From Planctomycetaceae bacterium (GTDB taxonomy: Bacteria; Planctomycetota; Planctomycetia; Pirellulales; Pirellulaceae), in NCBI GenBank assembly GCA_003233175.1, contig QIKY01000257.1, positions 1 to 60,810 of the forward strand: 60,810 bases of DNA, read 5' to 3'. Shown here piece after piece: positions 26,521 through 35,748 of this stretch. The first letter of the stretch is position 1. Each line of letters opens with the position of its first letter. The translations under genes were made by a program, and so were the position numbers. A model generated the notes under the pieces. That model made no database searches and had not been told where the DNA came from. It saw nothing but the letters and a program-made list of their open reading frames with translations.

Positions 26521-26844
26521 CTACGGCGCCACGACTTCGCCCAGTGAACGCAGCGATTCAAACGTATAAATGCCGGTGTCGTGCCCGTCGCTGAATTCGA
26601 TGCTGTAGGCGTACGCCCCCACCGGCTTCATGCTTTTTATGGTCAGCGGCGCGGCTTCTCGCGGGTCGATCACTTGCAACAGCGGCGGCGCTTCCGGCTC
26701 CGCTTTGCGTTGCTCCCGGCAGGTGGCGCAGGGGCATTGTTTGCGAAGCTCCGAGATGGCGTAGCAGCGCACCTGGCCATCGGTCCAGACGATGCGAAGT
26801 TCGCTTTCGGCGCTGCGTTCTAGTTTGGTTGGAATCGCGTTCAT
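26521..26844 (-). CDS. DUF971 (GBBH-like N-terminal) protein
   Basis: 107 residues. LRIVWTDGQVRCYAISELRK followed by CPCATCREQ is the DUF971/GBBH-like N-terminal domain found in gamma-butyrobetaine hydroxylases and in stand-alone proteins near Fe-S or Mrp genes. KSMKPVGAYAYSIEFSDGHD and GIYTFESLRSLG complete it. The Cys motif may bind zinc or iron. Its ATG overlaps the stop of the PLP-enzyme gene (TAATG), so it is the third gene of a coupled operon. Confidence 0.88.
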   Translation of the reverse strand: MNAIPTKLERSAESELRIVWTDGQVRCYAISELRKQCPCATCREQRKAEPEAPPLLQVIDPREAAPLTIKSMKPVGAYAYSIEFSDGHDTGIYTFESLRSLGEVVAP

Positions 26845-28100
26845 TAGAAAATCGGCTCCTTTGCCAATACGGCCAACAGCCGGTCGACCTCTTCTTCGGT
26901 GTTGTAGTGGGCTAGGCCGATACGCAACATGCCCTCCGGCTCCAACTCCAGCGCCTCGGAAAATTGCAAGGCGTAAAAATTTCCCGGCCAGGTGAAGATG
27001 CCGTGTTCGTCGAGCAACGTGGCGAGTTTCTGGGGTGAATAATGAGCATGCGTGATCGAAACGGTGGGGCAACGTTGGTCGAATTTTTCAGGGTCGGTTA
27101 TGCCCAGCACGCGAACGTCGGGCAGCTTGGCCAGCCCCGCCAACAGACGACCGACGAGTTTTTTCTCGTACGGCGCAATAGCTTCAAAAGCCGCTTCGAG
27201 CGCCGCCCGACGCCCCAACTTCGGCCTATCGGCTGCTGTTCTGCCGACATCGGCCAGATATTCCACGGCCTGGCGAGCTGCGGCAATCGCTTCGTGGCTC
27301 TGTGTTCCGGTCATCCATTTTCCAGGCGGATGCGCCGGCGCCGGCCGCAATTTATAGGCTGCGAGTTTTTCCAATAAGTAGAGCCGACCCCAGAGAACGC
27401 CCAGATGCGGTCCAAAAAATTTGTAGGGAGAGCAGGCTAGAAAATCGCACTCCAGCGTGGCCACGTCGATCAAGGCGTGCGGCGCGTAATGCACGGCATC
27501 GAGAAAAACAAGCGCGCCGGCGTCGTGCGCCCAGTCCACGATTTCCGCCACGCGGTTGATGGAGCCGCTGGCGTTGGAGGCGCAACCGACCGCCACGAGC
27601 CGCGTTTTGTTGTTGATCAGCGAATGCAGATGTTCATGATCGAGCGTGCAATCTTGGGTGTGCATGCGCGCTTGGCGGATGGTGGCGCCGGCGTCGCGAG
27701 CGGCCAACACCCAGGGTGAAATGTTGGCGTCGTGGTCGAGCTGCGTGACAACAACTTCATCGCCGGCGCTCCAGGTTCGCGCCAGCGCGCGAGAGAGCGC
27801 GAAGGTGAGCGTGGTCATGTTGGGGCCGAACACAATTTCTTTTGGGTTCTCGGCGCCCAGAAAATCGGCGAAGGCGGCATGCGCTTCAGCCAGCAGCGCA
27901 TCGCTTTCGCGGCTGGTGGTGAAGCCTCCGCCGCAATTGGCGTTGCACGTCGAGAGATACGCCACCATGGCGTCAATCACGCGGGTGGGCGTTTGCGTTC
28001 CGGCGGGGCCATCGAAATAAACGGCGGGGCGTCCGTTGATCTGACGCGAAAGAGCCGGAAACTGACGCCGACACGCATCAACCTGCTGGGTGCTGAGCAT
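26844..28100 (-). CDS. Class V aminotransferase, cysteine desulfurase-like
   Basis: 418-residue PLP enzyme of the SufS/Csd fold (TIGR01976-type subgroup). PAVYFDGPAGTQTPTRVIDAM is the N-terminal signature. The cofactor region has VVVTQLDHDANISPW, ALVFLDAVHYAPH and the Schiff-base Lys in DFLACSPYKFFGPHLGVLWG. The C-terminal domain ends GMLRIGLAHYNTEEEVDRLL. I do not see an obvious catalytic Cys loop as in IscS, so it may act on another substrate. The TAATG overlap with the ligase gene upstream and the DUF971 gene downstream marks one operon. Confidence 0.88.
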   Translation of the reverse strand: MLSTQQVDACRRQFPALSRQINGRPAVYFDGPAGTQTPTRVIDAMVAYLSTCNANCGGGFTTSRESDALLAEAHAAFADFLGAENPKEIVFGPNMTTLTFALSRALARTWSAGDEVVVTQLDHDANISPWVLAARDAGATIRQARMHTQDCTLDHEHLHSLINNKTRLVAVGCASNASGSINRVAEIVDWAHDAGALVFLDAVHYAPHALIDVATLECDFLACSPYKFFGPHLGVLWGRLYLLEKLAAYKLRPAPAHPPGKWMTGTQSHEAIAAARQAVEYLADVGRTAADRPKLGRRAALEAAFEAIAPYEKKLVGRLLAGLAKLPDVRVLGITDPEKFDQRCPTVSITHAHYSPQKLATLLDEHGIFTWPGNFYALQFSEALELEPEGMLRIGLAHYNTEEEVDRLLAVLAKEPIF

Positions 28101-29380
28101 TAGCGATTGTCCACGAAACGTTTGCCCTTGCCTTCAAAGCGGGGCAGCGAGCCGAGCGGAACACAATTCACGTCGATGCGGAGGCCCAGCCGCAGCTCCA
28201 GTTCCTGCGCGATGCGCGGCGAAGATTCAAGCCGATCTTCCACCTCGATATGCAGTTCGTCCATCTCGCCGTCCTTGCTGGCCGTCATGCGAAATTCCAC
28301 GATTTCAGGAAAGCCTCGCAGTATATGTTCGATCGAACCCGGGAAAATATTCACGCCCCGCACGATCAGCATGTCGTCGACCCGGCCCAGCACGCCGCCC
28401 TCCAGAAACACATACCGATTCGGCCCTGGCTTGCTCCACACCGGCCGCACCAAATCTCCGGTTCGGTAGCGAATCACGGGGCTGCCGAGTCGCCCCAGCG
28501 AGGTCAAGACAAGTTCGGCGGCTTCGCCTTCGGCCGCCGGTTTTCCTGTTTCCACGGAAAGAAACTCCGCCAAGAATTCGCTCTCGACAATATGTAGACC
28601 GGTTCCTTCGGCGTCGGGATAACCCCAAGGGCCGACTTCCGAGGCGCCGGCATGGTCGATCACGCGGGCGTCCCAGGCTTCTTCAATACGCTTGCGAATA
28701 GACGACGTCGAGCCGCCCGGCTCCCCCGCCACGATAATACGGCTGACCGACATGGCCGCCAGATTGATTTGGTTTTCCTCCGCCGCTTCAACCATGTGCA
28801 AGGCGTACGTGGGCGTGCAGAACAGGACCGTCGTGTGCGAAGCCGCGATCAAATCGAGACGCGCCACCGTTGTCAGCCCGCCGCCCGGTATCACCAAGGC
28901 GCCGCGTGAAACAGCGGCCGCGTGGGCCGACCAAAAACCGATAAACGGCCCATAGGAAAAAGCCATCATGGCCCGATCCGAGGGAGCGAATTCGGCCACG
29001 TCGAGCACATGCTGCCAGACGTCGACCCACCATTGCCAATCGTCGGCGGAATCGAGCACGACCAACGGCCGCCCGCGCGTACCGGAGGTGCGATGAAAAT
29101 GGGTGTAGTGGTCTGGCGGGAAGGTCAGGTTCGCGGCAAACTCGCCTTTCCGCCGACTACTCAATTCATCTTTATAAGTGAAGGGCCACTGGGAAAACTC
29201 CTCCAGCGAAGCCAGCGGCCATTTGCACCCAGCCAGTTTCTCGGCGTAAAAATGGTTTTCCGGCAAGATGCCGCCCAGCAACGTATTCAGCTTCCGTAGC
29301 TGGTGCTCAGCCATGGCTTCCGCGTCGAGGCTTTCGAGGCGGCGGCGTTGTTCAAAACTGATGTGCGTCATACCCGTCAT
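28100..29380 (-). CDS. AMP-forming ligase, phenylacetate-CoA ligase family
   Basis: 426 residues, ANL superfamily, PaaK branch. FTYKDELSSRRKGEFA is followed by HFHRTSGTRGRPLVVLDSAD (P-loop-like TSGTRG), a mid-domain AGEPGGSTSSIRKRIEEAWD, HAGASEVGPWGY, RTGDLVRPVW, and the C-terminal subdomain with GRVDDMLIVRGVNIFPGSIE. It adenylates a carboxylic acid and probably forms a CoA thioester. The product of the operon with the PLP enzyme and DUF971 protein is unknown; aromatic acid use is one option. Confidence 0.88.
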   Translation of the reverse strand: MTGMTHISFEQRRRLESLDAEAMAEHQLRKLNTLLGGILPENHFYAEKLAGCKWPLASLEEFSQWPFTYKDELSSRRKGEFAANLTFPPDHYTHFHRTSGTRGRPLVVLDSADDWQWWVDVWQHVLDVAEFAPSDRAMMAFSYGPFIGFWSAHAAAVSRGALVIPGGGLTTVARLDLIAASHTTVLFCTPTYALHMVEAAEENQINLAAMSVSRIIVAGEPGGSTSSIRKRIEEAWDARVIDHAGASEVGPWGYPDAEGTGLHIVESEFLAEFLSVETGKPAAEGEAAELVLTSLGRLGSPVIRYRTGDLVRPVWSKPGPNRYVFLEGGVLGRVDDMLIVRGVNIFPGSIEHILRGFPEIVEFRMTASKDGEMDELHIEVEDRLESSPRIAQELELRLGLRIDVNCVPLGSLPRFEGKGKRFVDNR

Positions 29381-29453
29381 GATACGCGCAGGCGCCGCCC
29401 CAGCATAGCCACCGCCCTCCGCTCAAGCCTTTTCAACCGCACGCGGTAGCGCC

Positions 29454-29813
29454 TCACTCTTCGGGAACGTACACCACCTCGCCCGTTTTGAGGCGGTACG
29501 CGGTGCCGAGTTTTTCGCCTTCGCCGCCGAGGGTCTGTTTGGTCATTTGGTAGTGTTCCAGCTTCTTGCCCTTGCGGCGGATGATCTCCATGTTCGGCTT
29601 GCCAGGATTCTTCAAGACGGTAACATCGTCTTGCCCGGTGAGTAGCTCCGGCAATTGAAAGCGGGCCACCAAGGCCAGCAGGAGCGCCACGGCAAAAACC
29701 ATCGCCACATCGAACAAGTTGGCCACACCGGCAAGCGGGTCGTCGTCTTGACCGGCCAGCAGACGCTTATGCGCGGAGAGCTTCGTGTTGCGGTTGCGAG
29801 TTGCCCGAGGCAT
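29454..29813 (-). CDS. DUF2149 membrane protein (HmuV-like)
   Basis: 119 residues from the ATG (MPRATRNRNTKL). LAGQDDDPLAGVANLFDVAM precedes one membrane helix (VFAVALLLALVARF), then the conserved tail VTVLKNPGKPNMEIIRRKGKKLE split over residues 62-85 and KLGTAYRLKTGEVVYVP. This is the DUF2149 family, an ExbD-like partner that accompanies MotA/TolQ/ExbB-type proteins and CobN homologues. It overlaps the end of the ExbB-like gene by 47 bases. Confidence 0.88.
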   Translation of the reverse strand: MPRATRNRNTKLSAHKRLLAGQDDDPLAGVANLFDVAMVFAVALLLALVARFQLPELLTGQDDVTVLKNPGKPNMEIIRRKGKKLEHYQMTKQTLGGEGEKLGTAYRLKTGEVVYVPEE

Positions 29814-30432
29814 CGGTCTGTGCTCCTTCCGTTGCATGTAAACATTGGTAAACATACTCGATGTCGGCCAAATCTCGCGAGTACCATTGCCGCCGCACCA
29901 ACCACAGGCCGTAACAAATTCCGCCCACGAACAGCCCCAATACCGTGGTGCTGAACGCCATCACCAGGTGGCGGGCCATGTCTTGAATGTTGCCGGTGGA
30001 GAGGCCGATGAGCGCGGGTCCCAACGGAATGAGCGTGCCCATCAGCCCCAGCATCGGTCCGACGCGCAAGCCGAGGCTCATCCTTGCCAGCCGACCGGCG
30101 GCTTCTATTTCCAAATCGGAAACCAGCTTGCCCAAATGCAATTCATTATATTGGATTTCGCGACCGCTGGCGGAGAAAGAACCGAGCAATCCTGAATAGG
30201 CATCTTGTTGGAAAAATGCGGCCACGGTCGCTTCTACGGGCGGCCCGGTTGGCTGGTGAAGATCTTTCAGGAATGATTTCCAAGCGGCGCTCTGTTTGTG
30301 GCGTTCCCGCATTTCGCGCACGAACCCGCCGACTTCCAGCAATACCCAGGCCACGAACCCCAGCAATACAGCAATCACCGGGACCAACAGCGCGGTCGAA
30401 AGAAAGAAGAGGATTTCTACAAGTGATTCCAT
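29767..30432 (-). CDS. MotA/TolQ/ExbB proton-channel family protein (HmuU-like)
   Basis: 221 residues. An N-terminal helix (FFLSTALLVPVIAVLLGFVAW) and a cytoplasmic domain precede the paired helices RVGPMLGLMGTLIPLGPALI and MAFSTTVLGLFVGGICYGL, the MotA_ExbB signature. It probably forms a proton-driven complex with the DUF2149 protein that energises the large CobN-like protein encoded just upstream. The start chosen is ATG 30432, 23 bases after the CobN-like stop. Confidence 0.9.
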   Translation of the reverse strand: MESLVEILFFLSTALLVPVIAVLLGFVAWVLLEVGGFVREMRERHKQSAAWKSFLKDLHQPTGPPVEATVAAFFQQDAYSGLLGSFSASGREIQYNELHLGKLVSDLEIEAAGRLARMSLGLRVGPMLGLMGTLIPLGPALIGLSTGNIQDMARHLVMAFSTTVLGLFVGGICYGLWLVRRQWYSRDLADIEYVYQCLHATEGAQTDASGNSQPQHEALRA

Positions 30433-30455
30433 CAGTGTGTTTCCCGTTTTCGCCG

Positions 30456-33400
30456 CTAGAGTCGCGGTGAGCCGCGTCGGAACCGATAACCGAGCAAGAT
30501 CAAACCCAGGCAAGCAACCGCCAACACGATGCCCAGCAGCCGCCACGTTTGCGGAGCTTCCGGCTGCGTCGGCAAAGACGATTTCGGCGCCAATTCGCGG
30601 CCCGTAACGACTTCCGTAACAGGTGCTTCGGCAGTGGGCGTTTCTACAGGTTTCGATTCGCTGACTTCCGTTTTTGGTACAGGCGGCGAAGCGGACGCCG
30701 TGGCTGTTGCTGTCGACGCCTCTTTTGCCTTGGCTTGAAATTCGGCCAGCAGCGTGTCTAGCTCTCGGCTGCCGGGGGCGCTGAGAACTTGCGAGACGAA
30801 CGCCTCCAACTTTTTGTTGCCGCCGCCGCGAAGTCCGCCGCCTTCGCCGTGCCGCGCGACCGAGCGGGCGTACTCCGTGGCGATTTCGCGGAGCGTGGCT
30901 TCGCTTGGCTCCCAGTAGCCCTTGCGAACGGTTTCCAGAAGAATTTCCGTAATCTCTTGAAAGGCGAATGGGTTCTCCGCTTCGAACCATTCGCGAATGT
31001 TGAGGTTGCGTTTGTCGCGAATATAAATGTCGACAATCTCCTCCCAGATGTCGTCCGACACGCTGCCTTCGCGCATGATCTTCCAGCCCATCGTGTTCGA
31101 CACATGCACGGCAACTTGATCGGCGCCGGCGTACCCTTCTTTCATCATGCCTTCGATCCATTTGCGGTTGAACAGCCGCACGCGGTAGTCTTTCCGCAGG
31201 GCGTCTTCCGCTCTGACCATCGCGGCTTGGTCGGGGTCGCGAACGTCGGAGAGGAACCACTCCGGCTCCTTGCCGGTGAGATGTTTGATCGCCAACGAGA
31301 GGCTGCCGCCCTTGTACCAGGTGTATTTATTGGAGAGGGGGCTGCGGGTGCGGTCCGACCAACTGCGCAGCAATACGTCGGTTCCTTGAATGTGGCGGTT
31401 GTAAGTTTCCGGGGCGTCTTCCCCCCAAATACCTTCGGTGTAAACGTGCCGGGAGAAGCCGAGATACGTGCTCATCAACTCTTCGCGGCTATCCCATTCG
31501 CCGGATTTCTCCACCAGATAATAATACCCAGCACTGCCGAACTGCCCCGGCGGACCGCCGAAGATGCGGGCTTGCGAAAGCGCGGCGGCCTTTTCCGAGT
31601 CGACGCCCTGTTTCTCTAGTTCCGCTCTAACACGCACACTGTTCTCATAAACAAGGTTCCCCTCTTCCTGATGGGCCGCAACCAAACGCACCGCTTTGTC
31701 GAGCAGCCGCATGCGCGTTGGCAGCATATCGCGATAATAACCGAGCGACGAAATGAAAACATCGATTCTGGGCCGCGCAAGTTCGGCTGCGGGAATCAGC
31801 TCCAAATCGGCCACCAAGTTTCGCGCATCCCACACCGGTCGGACACCCATCAGGTACAGAATTTGCGATTCCATCACGCCGTAATCTTGAAACGTGGCGA
31901 AGGAGTTTAACGTGAAGGCGACTTTTCGCGGGTAATGGCCTTGGGCTTCCAACTGCCCGGCCAGCAGTTGGTCGACCAGTTGCTTGCCGATTTCCCACGA
32001 TGGCCGCGTGGGAACTTCCTCAGGATTCATCACATACATGTTGCGGCCGGTGGGCACGACGGCGGGGTTGCGGTCGGGACTGTTGCCCGGCCCCGGCGAG
32101 ATAAACTTTCCGTCGAGCGCCGCTAAGAGATTGTCGACTTCGTTGTGCGTGCGAGCGAAATCGTCTTTCAATCGCTCGGCCAGTTCGATGCCTTTTTTTA
32201 CCGTGTCGGGAAGTTCCTCTTCTGAAAACTCTCCGCCGACCGACCGAATGGCGTCTTCGCCGGTGAACCCTTGCCGCACCACCAGCGAGATAATTTCCTC
32301 CGCCTTTCGCCGCAAGTATTTTTGCCGATCACCGGGATTGAGCGCCTCTTCCGCCAGCACTTCAATCACTTCGCCCAGCCCATCGCGAAACTGCTTGCGG
32401 AGGCAGGTCACGATCCAAGGAATGAGCAAGTCGTCGCGCGGGGGTTCGCCGAACACGTGCAGACTAACCGGCGTGGTTTCATTGTGAATATCATGCAAAT
32501 ACTCCAACACCTGTTCGACTTCCGCCGGTGTTAGCAGCCGCCCTTCGGCGAGGCTCCCATCAGAAAGGTTGATGTGCAAATCTTGCTCCAGTTTCGCCTC
32601 TCGAAATTGCTTCGTGATCGACTCCCGAAATTTTTTCTTCAGCGCCCCGGTTTCCAGCACCACCCATTTGTCGATGTCGTTATGCAGGTTCAGTAGTTCG
32701 TCGGAGAGTTCCGCATTGACCGACGGCGGCACAAGATGATCGATCAACACGGCGTACGCGCGGCGGCGGTCCGGCGACGATTCGCCTAGATTGTTGATGA
32801 TCCAGGGGTTGATGTTGGGCGTGGTCCCCATCACGACATCAGGCCAATCGGCTTGCGACAGGCCAACCCCTTTGCCCGGCAGCATGAACTCCGTGCCGTG
32901 CGTGCCGAAATGGATCATGGCGTTAGCCTGAAACGATTCTTGCAGCCAGAAGTACGTGGCTAAATAATTGTGCGGAGGCGGCACGAGCTTGTCATGAACG
33001 AGCGATGTATCGTGTGCTTCGCCGCGCAACGGCTGCGGCAGGAGAATCACATTGCCCAGTTTGATACGGGGAACGACGATGAACTGCTGGCCGTCGTTTT
33101 CCCAAACCAAAAATTTTCCCGGCGGCGGCCCCCAACGCTTGATCAGCGCCTGCTGTTGTTTTTCGGGAACTTTCGCTTCAAACCACGTTTTGTATTGCTC
33201 GGCGGGAATCAAAACGGCATCACCGCTACGAGCGAGTTGATCTAATACGCCCGGCGCCCAGATGCCGATTTGTCGGCCGCGCTGCATCATCCAGCCGACC
33301 AGTTGATCTTCGTCGGCGGGCGTGCGCGGCATCGCGTAACCGGCCTTTTGCATACGCCCTAGCACGTTGACCAAGCTGCGCGGTCCGTTCATGAACATGC

Positions 33401-34604
33401 CGGTGGCGCTGCCCCGCATCAGTTCCGCCTTGCCCATTTCGCGGTCGTAATAGACGAAGGCAATTTTTTTATCGCGGTTCGGAGTGCGGGCCAGTTGCAT
33501 CCAGGCGATTGCGCGGCCGACTAAATGTTCGATGCGTTCTGCAATTGGCGTGAACGCTTCGGAACTCCCGCCGCCGGCGGTTGTGCCGGCGCCGATTTGC
33601 GGCTCAATGGCGCCGCGCAGTTCCTGGCCGATCACATGAAAGGCCATTTCACTGGACGAGATGCCTTGCAGGTTCGTTTGCCAGTCAGCGATTGATTGCT
33701 GGCGAAAGAAAATCGAATGCAAATGCGGCACGCCGAGCTTCTCCCGGAACGACGTCCTTTCGCGGCTGTGGCAGGTGTGAATGACGGCCAGCGGCTTGAA
33801 CTCCAGCAGGCTTTGTTCGTAGGCCGATCCAAGATCGATCATGGCCACAGCCAGCACGCCCTGCTTTTCGAAGGCGCGAACGAGCGCCTCCACGACTTTC
33901 GGCTGTTGGAAGATCAGGTGTGTCGAATGCACCGCGATGACAACGCGGGGCGCGTCTTTAATCGGCTGGCCATTCGTCAGCTTTCGCTCGCGCGCCCAGC
34001 GCAGGAATTGCCCGCTGTTTTCGAACAGACCTTCGTGGTCGGGGTGAAACAACCCGCCGAGGCGCTCGCTTTCCACCGGCGGCAAAATGTTGCCGGGACG
34101 CTTCAAGTGTGTCACGTTGATATAGATCAGCATCCGCCGGAGATTCTCCGGCGAGGAGCCGTAATAGGCTTTCAATTTTGGATCGCTCTGGATGACGCCC
34201 TGTTTGGTCAGTTCCGGCAGATGGCGCTCGGCCAACCCTGAAATCGAGAAGATTTGTAAGTCGGGGTTGCGTTTTTTGGCGGCGACGATCAAGCGGCGAT
34301 AATGCTCTCGGTCTTCTCCGCGAAGGTGTTGCAAGAAAACAGCCCGATACGCCGAAAGGTCGACTTGCTCATTCGCAATCGCTGCGTCTTGAAGATACTC
34401 CAGTTGCAAACCCAATTCGGGTTCGAACCGCTGGAGAACTTCAAAGATGCCGCCGTGCAGACCCACAAAGGCGATGCGGTTGGCGGGCGCAGCAGCGGCG
34501 TCGCCGATTTGTTTTTGCGCCTGCACGGGTGGGCACAGCACGCAGCACAGGAGCAAGCCAACCGCAAACCGGCAAAAGGTATTCCCGAATTTCGGTTGCC
34601 GTAT
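30456..34604 (-). CDS. Membrane-anchored CobN/HmuS-like chelatase
   Basis: About 1370-1380 residues, the large CobN/BchH chelatase fold. Visible family segments are FGTHGTEFMLPGKGVGLSQ, INPWIINNLGESSPDRRRAY, HVFGEPPRDDLLIPWIV, LNSFATFQDYGVMESQILYL and YTWYKGGSLSLAIKHLTGKE. Unlike cytosolic CobN it has an export signal (FAVGLLLCCVLCPPVQAQ) and a C-terminal membrane helix (LLGIVLAVACLGLILLGYRF), after a Ser/Thr/Pro linker. With the ExbB-like and DUF2149 genes it matches the hmuS-U-V group used for anaerobic haem iron release. The start is unresolved: the best N-terminus begins at an ATA (34604); a TTG at 34556 would cut the signal, and a TTG at 34647 would read through a terminator. Confidence 0.87.
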   Translation of the reverse strand: MRQPKFGNTFCRFAVGLLLCCVLCPPVQAQKQIGDAAAAPANRIAFVGLHGGIFEVLQRFEPELGLQLEYLQDAAIANEQVDLSAYRAVFLQHLRGEDREHYRRLIVAAKKRNPDLQIFSISGLAERHLPELTKQGVIQSDPKLKAYYGSSPENLRRMLIYINVTHLKRPGNILPPVESERLGGLFHPDHEGLFENSGQFLRWARERKLTNGQPIKDAPRVVIAVHSTHLIFQQPKVVEALVRAFEKQGVLAVAMIDLGSAYEQSLLEFKPLAVIHTCHSRERTSFREKLGVPHLHSIFFRQQSIADWQTNLQGISSSEMAFHVIGQELRGAIEPQIGAGTTAGGGSSEAFTPIAERIEHLVGRAIAWMQLARTPNRDKKIAFVYYDREMGKAELMRGSATGMFMNGPRSLVNVLGRMQKAGYAMPRTPADEDQLVGWMMQRGRQIGIWAPGVLDQLARSGDAVLIPAEQYKTWFEAKVPEKQQQALIKRWGPPPGKFLVWENDGQQFIVVPRIKLGNVILLPQPLRGEAHDTSLVHDKLVPPPHNYLATYFWLQESFQANAMIHFGTHGTEFMLPGKGVGLSQADWPDVVMGTTPNINPWIINNLGESSPDRRRAYAVLIDHLVPPSVNAELSDELLNLHNDIDKWVVLETGALKKKFRESITKQFREAKLEQDLHINLSDGSLAEGRLLTPAEVEQVLEYLHDIHNETTPVSLHVFGEPPRDDLLIPWIVTCLRKQFRDGLGEVIEVLAEEALNPGDRQKYLRRKAEEIISLVVRQGFTGEDAIRSVGGEFSEEELPDTVKKGIELAERLKDDFARTHNEVDNLLAALDGKFISPGPGNSPDRNPAVVPTGRNMYVMNPEEVPTRPSWEIGKQLVDQLLAGQLEAQGHYPRKVAFTLNSFATFQDYGVMESQILYLMGVRPVWDARNLVADLELIPAAELARPRIDVFISSLGYYRDMLPTRMRLLDKAVRLVAAHQEEGNLVYENSVRVRAELEKQGVDSEKAAALSQARIFGGPPGQFGSAGYYYLVEKSGEWDSREELMSTYLGFSRHVYTEGIWGEDAPETYNRHIQGTDVLLRSWSDRTRSPLSNKYTWYKGGSLSLAIKHLTGKEPEWFLSDVRDPDQAAMVRAEDALRKDYRVRLFNRKWIEGMMKEGYAGADQVAVHVSNTMGWKIMREGSVSDDIWEEIVDIYIRDKRNLNIREWFEAENPFAFQEITEILLETVRKGYWEPSEATLREIATEYARSVARHGEGGGLRGGGNKKLEAFVSQVLSAPGSRELDTLLAEFQAKAKEASTATATASASPPVPKTEVSESKPVETPTAEAPVTEVVTGRELAPKSSLPTQPEAPQTWRLLGIVLAVACLGLILLGYRFRRGSPRL

Positions 34605-34605
34605 T

Positions 34606-34640
34606 AAAAGCCCGGCATTTTGAAAATGCCGGGCTTTTTT
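34606..34640. terminator. Bidirectional-type terminator
   Basis: AAAAGCCCGGCATTTT and AAAATGCCGGGCTTTTTT form a long hairpin with T-runs on both strands. It separates the DUF1559 gene from the CobN-like gene and lies immediately before the latter's signal peptide. Confidence 0.9.
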
Positions 34641-34704
34641 ATGCAACCACCCGTTCCCGGCTTCGTCTTTCAGGTGATGTCTTGGCGCGGAACGCCGCTC
34701 ACGA

Positions 34705-35679
34705 TCAGAATTGCCCGACAACTTCGCCTCCCCTCTTGGTGCCCAACGCCCTGATGATGATGAGATCGATCGTGTCTGGAATATACTGAACCGAACCATC
34801 GCACAGAGTGAAAACGGCGCCGCCGACGTGCGCGCTGCGGGCGGCGAAATTGGTGCAGCCATTATTCGGGGCCTTGCAATCGAACCGGCCATCGTTTGGC
34901 GCCCGATCAGTGCTGAACATGTTGTGTTGGGGATGTCCGCCAAACCAAACGGTGGCGCGGTCGGAGGCGTTGGGCGTCAGACCCTGGCAGGTGTTGATGT
35001 TTTGGGCGTCGGCGCCGACGCCGCCTCCCCGGCGGCCGAAGATGTAGTTGTCTTGCAGGGTGCCGGGGTCGAGATCGCCCTTGAGCGTTTCTCCGAGTGC
35101 GATGGTATTCGACGTGCCATCGGTAATTTCCGCGAAACGCGTCCAGGTATCGTGGCCGAACACTCCGATGCAAGATTTCCCCCGGCAGCGGCAGCTTGTT
35201 CCCTGGTTGGCCAGGTAGTTGGTTGGCCCCCAGGTCGCGGTGGCCACTCGGCTGACAGGATCGCTAGGACAAATAAACGCGCTGATATCGGCGCCGCCCG
35301 CGGCAAAAAAGGCGGGGTTGCCGGTGGCTGAGCCGTTGGGATTGGGGCTGCTCGTGCTGGGGCCGATTTTGGTGAAATCGATCAATTCGTAGACCGGCGT
35401 CTGTTCGATGTAGGGCAGCAGGTAAGTCGACCAGGCGATCTGGTGCCGGTAAGCGCGGCCGGTGGTTCCGGTGTCGAGATGCCCGGCGGGAAACATATTA
35501 TGGGCGCCATGATAGTTGTGCAGGGCCAAGCCGAGCTGTTTCATATTGTTGTGGCACTGCATCCGCCGCGCTGCGCCACGAGCCGCCTGCACGGCTGGCA
35601 GCAACATGGCAACCAAAATCCCGATGATCGCAATCACGACGAGCAATTCGACCAGCGTAAAACCACGGTGTTTTCGCAT
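34705..35679 (-). CDS. DUF1559 prepilin-like protein
   Basis: 324 residues. KHRGFTLVELLVVIAIIGIL is a type IV prepilin/pseudopilin leader and helix, followed by the planctomycete-type DUF1559 domain: LPAVQAARGAARRMQCHNNM, QLGLALHNYHGAHNMFPAGH, DGTSNTIALGETLKGDL and HVGGAVFTLCDGSVQYIPDT. Such proteins occur in large paralogous families in planctomycetes and are exported and processed by a prepilin peptidase. Twin CRCRGKSC and other cysteines suggest disulfides. The start is the ATG directly before the leader; an upstream in-frame start exists. Confidence 0.95.
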   Translation of the reverse strand: MRKHRGFTLVELLVVIAIIGILVAMLLPAVQAARGAARRMQCHNNMKQLGLALHNYHGAHNMFPAGHLDTGTTGRAYRHQIAWSTYLLPYIEQTPVYELIDFTKIGPSTSSPNPNGSATGNPAFFAAGGADISAFICPSDPVSRVATATWGPTNYLANQGTSCRCRGKSCIGVFGHDTWTRFAEITDGTSNTIALGETLKGDLDPGTLQDNYIFGRRGGGVGADAQNINTCQGLTPNASDRATVWFGGHPQHNMFSTDRAPNDGRFDCKAPNNGCTNFAARSAHVGGAVFTLCDGSVQYIPDTIDLIIIRALGTKRGGEVVGQF

Positions 35680-35748
35680 GAAACATTCATTCCCTTCAAC
35701 GGATGTGTGTTCAATCCGCATCGATGTGCGGGCAAACGATTGCCTTTG

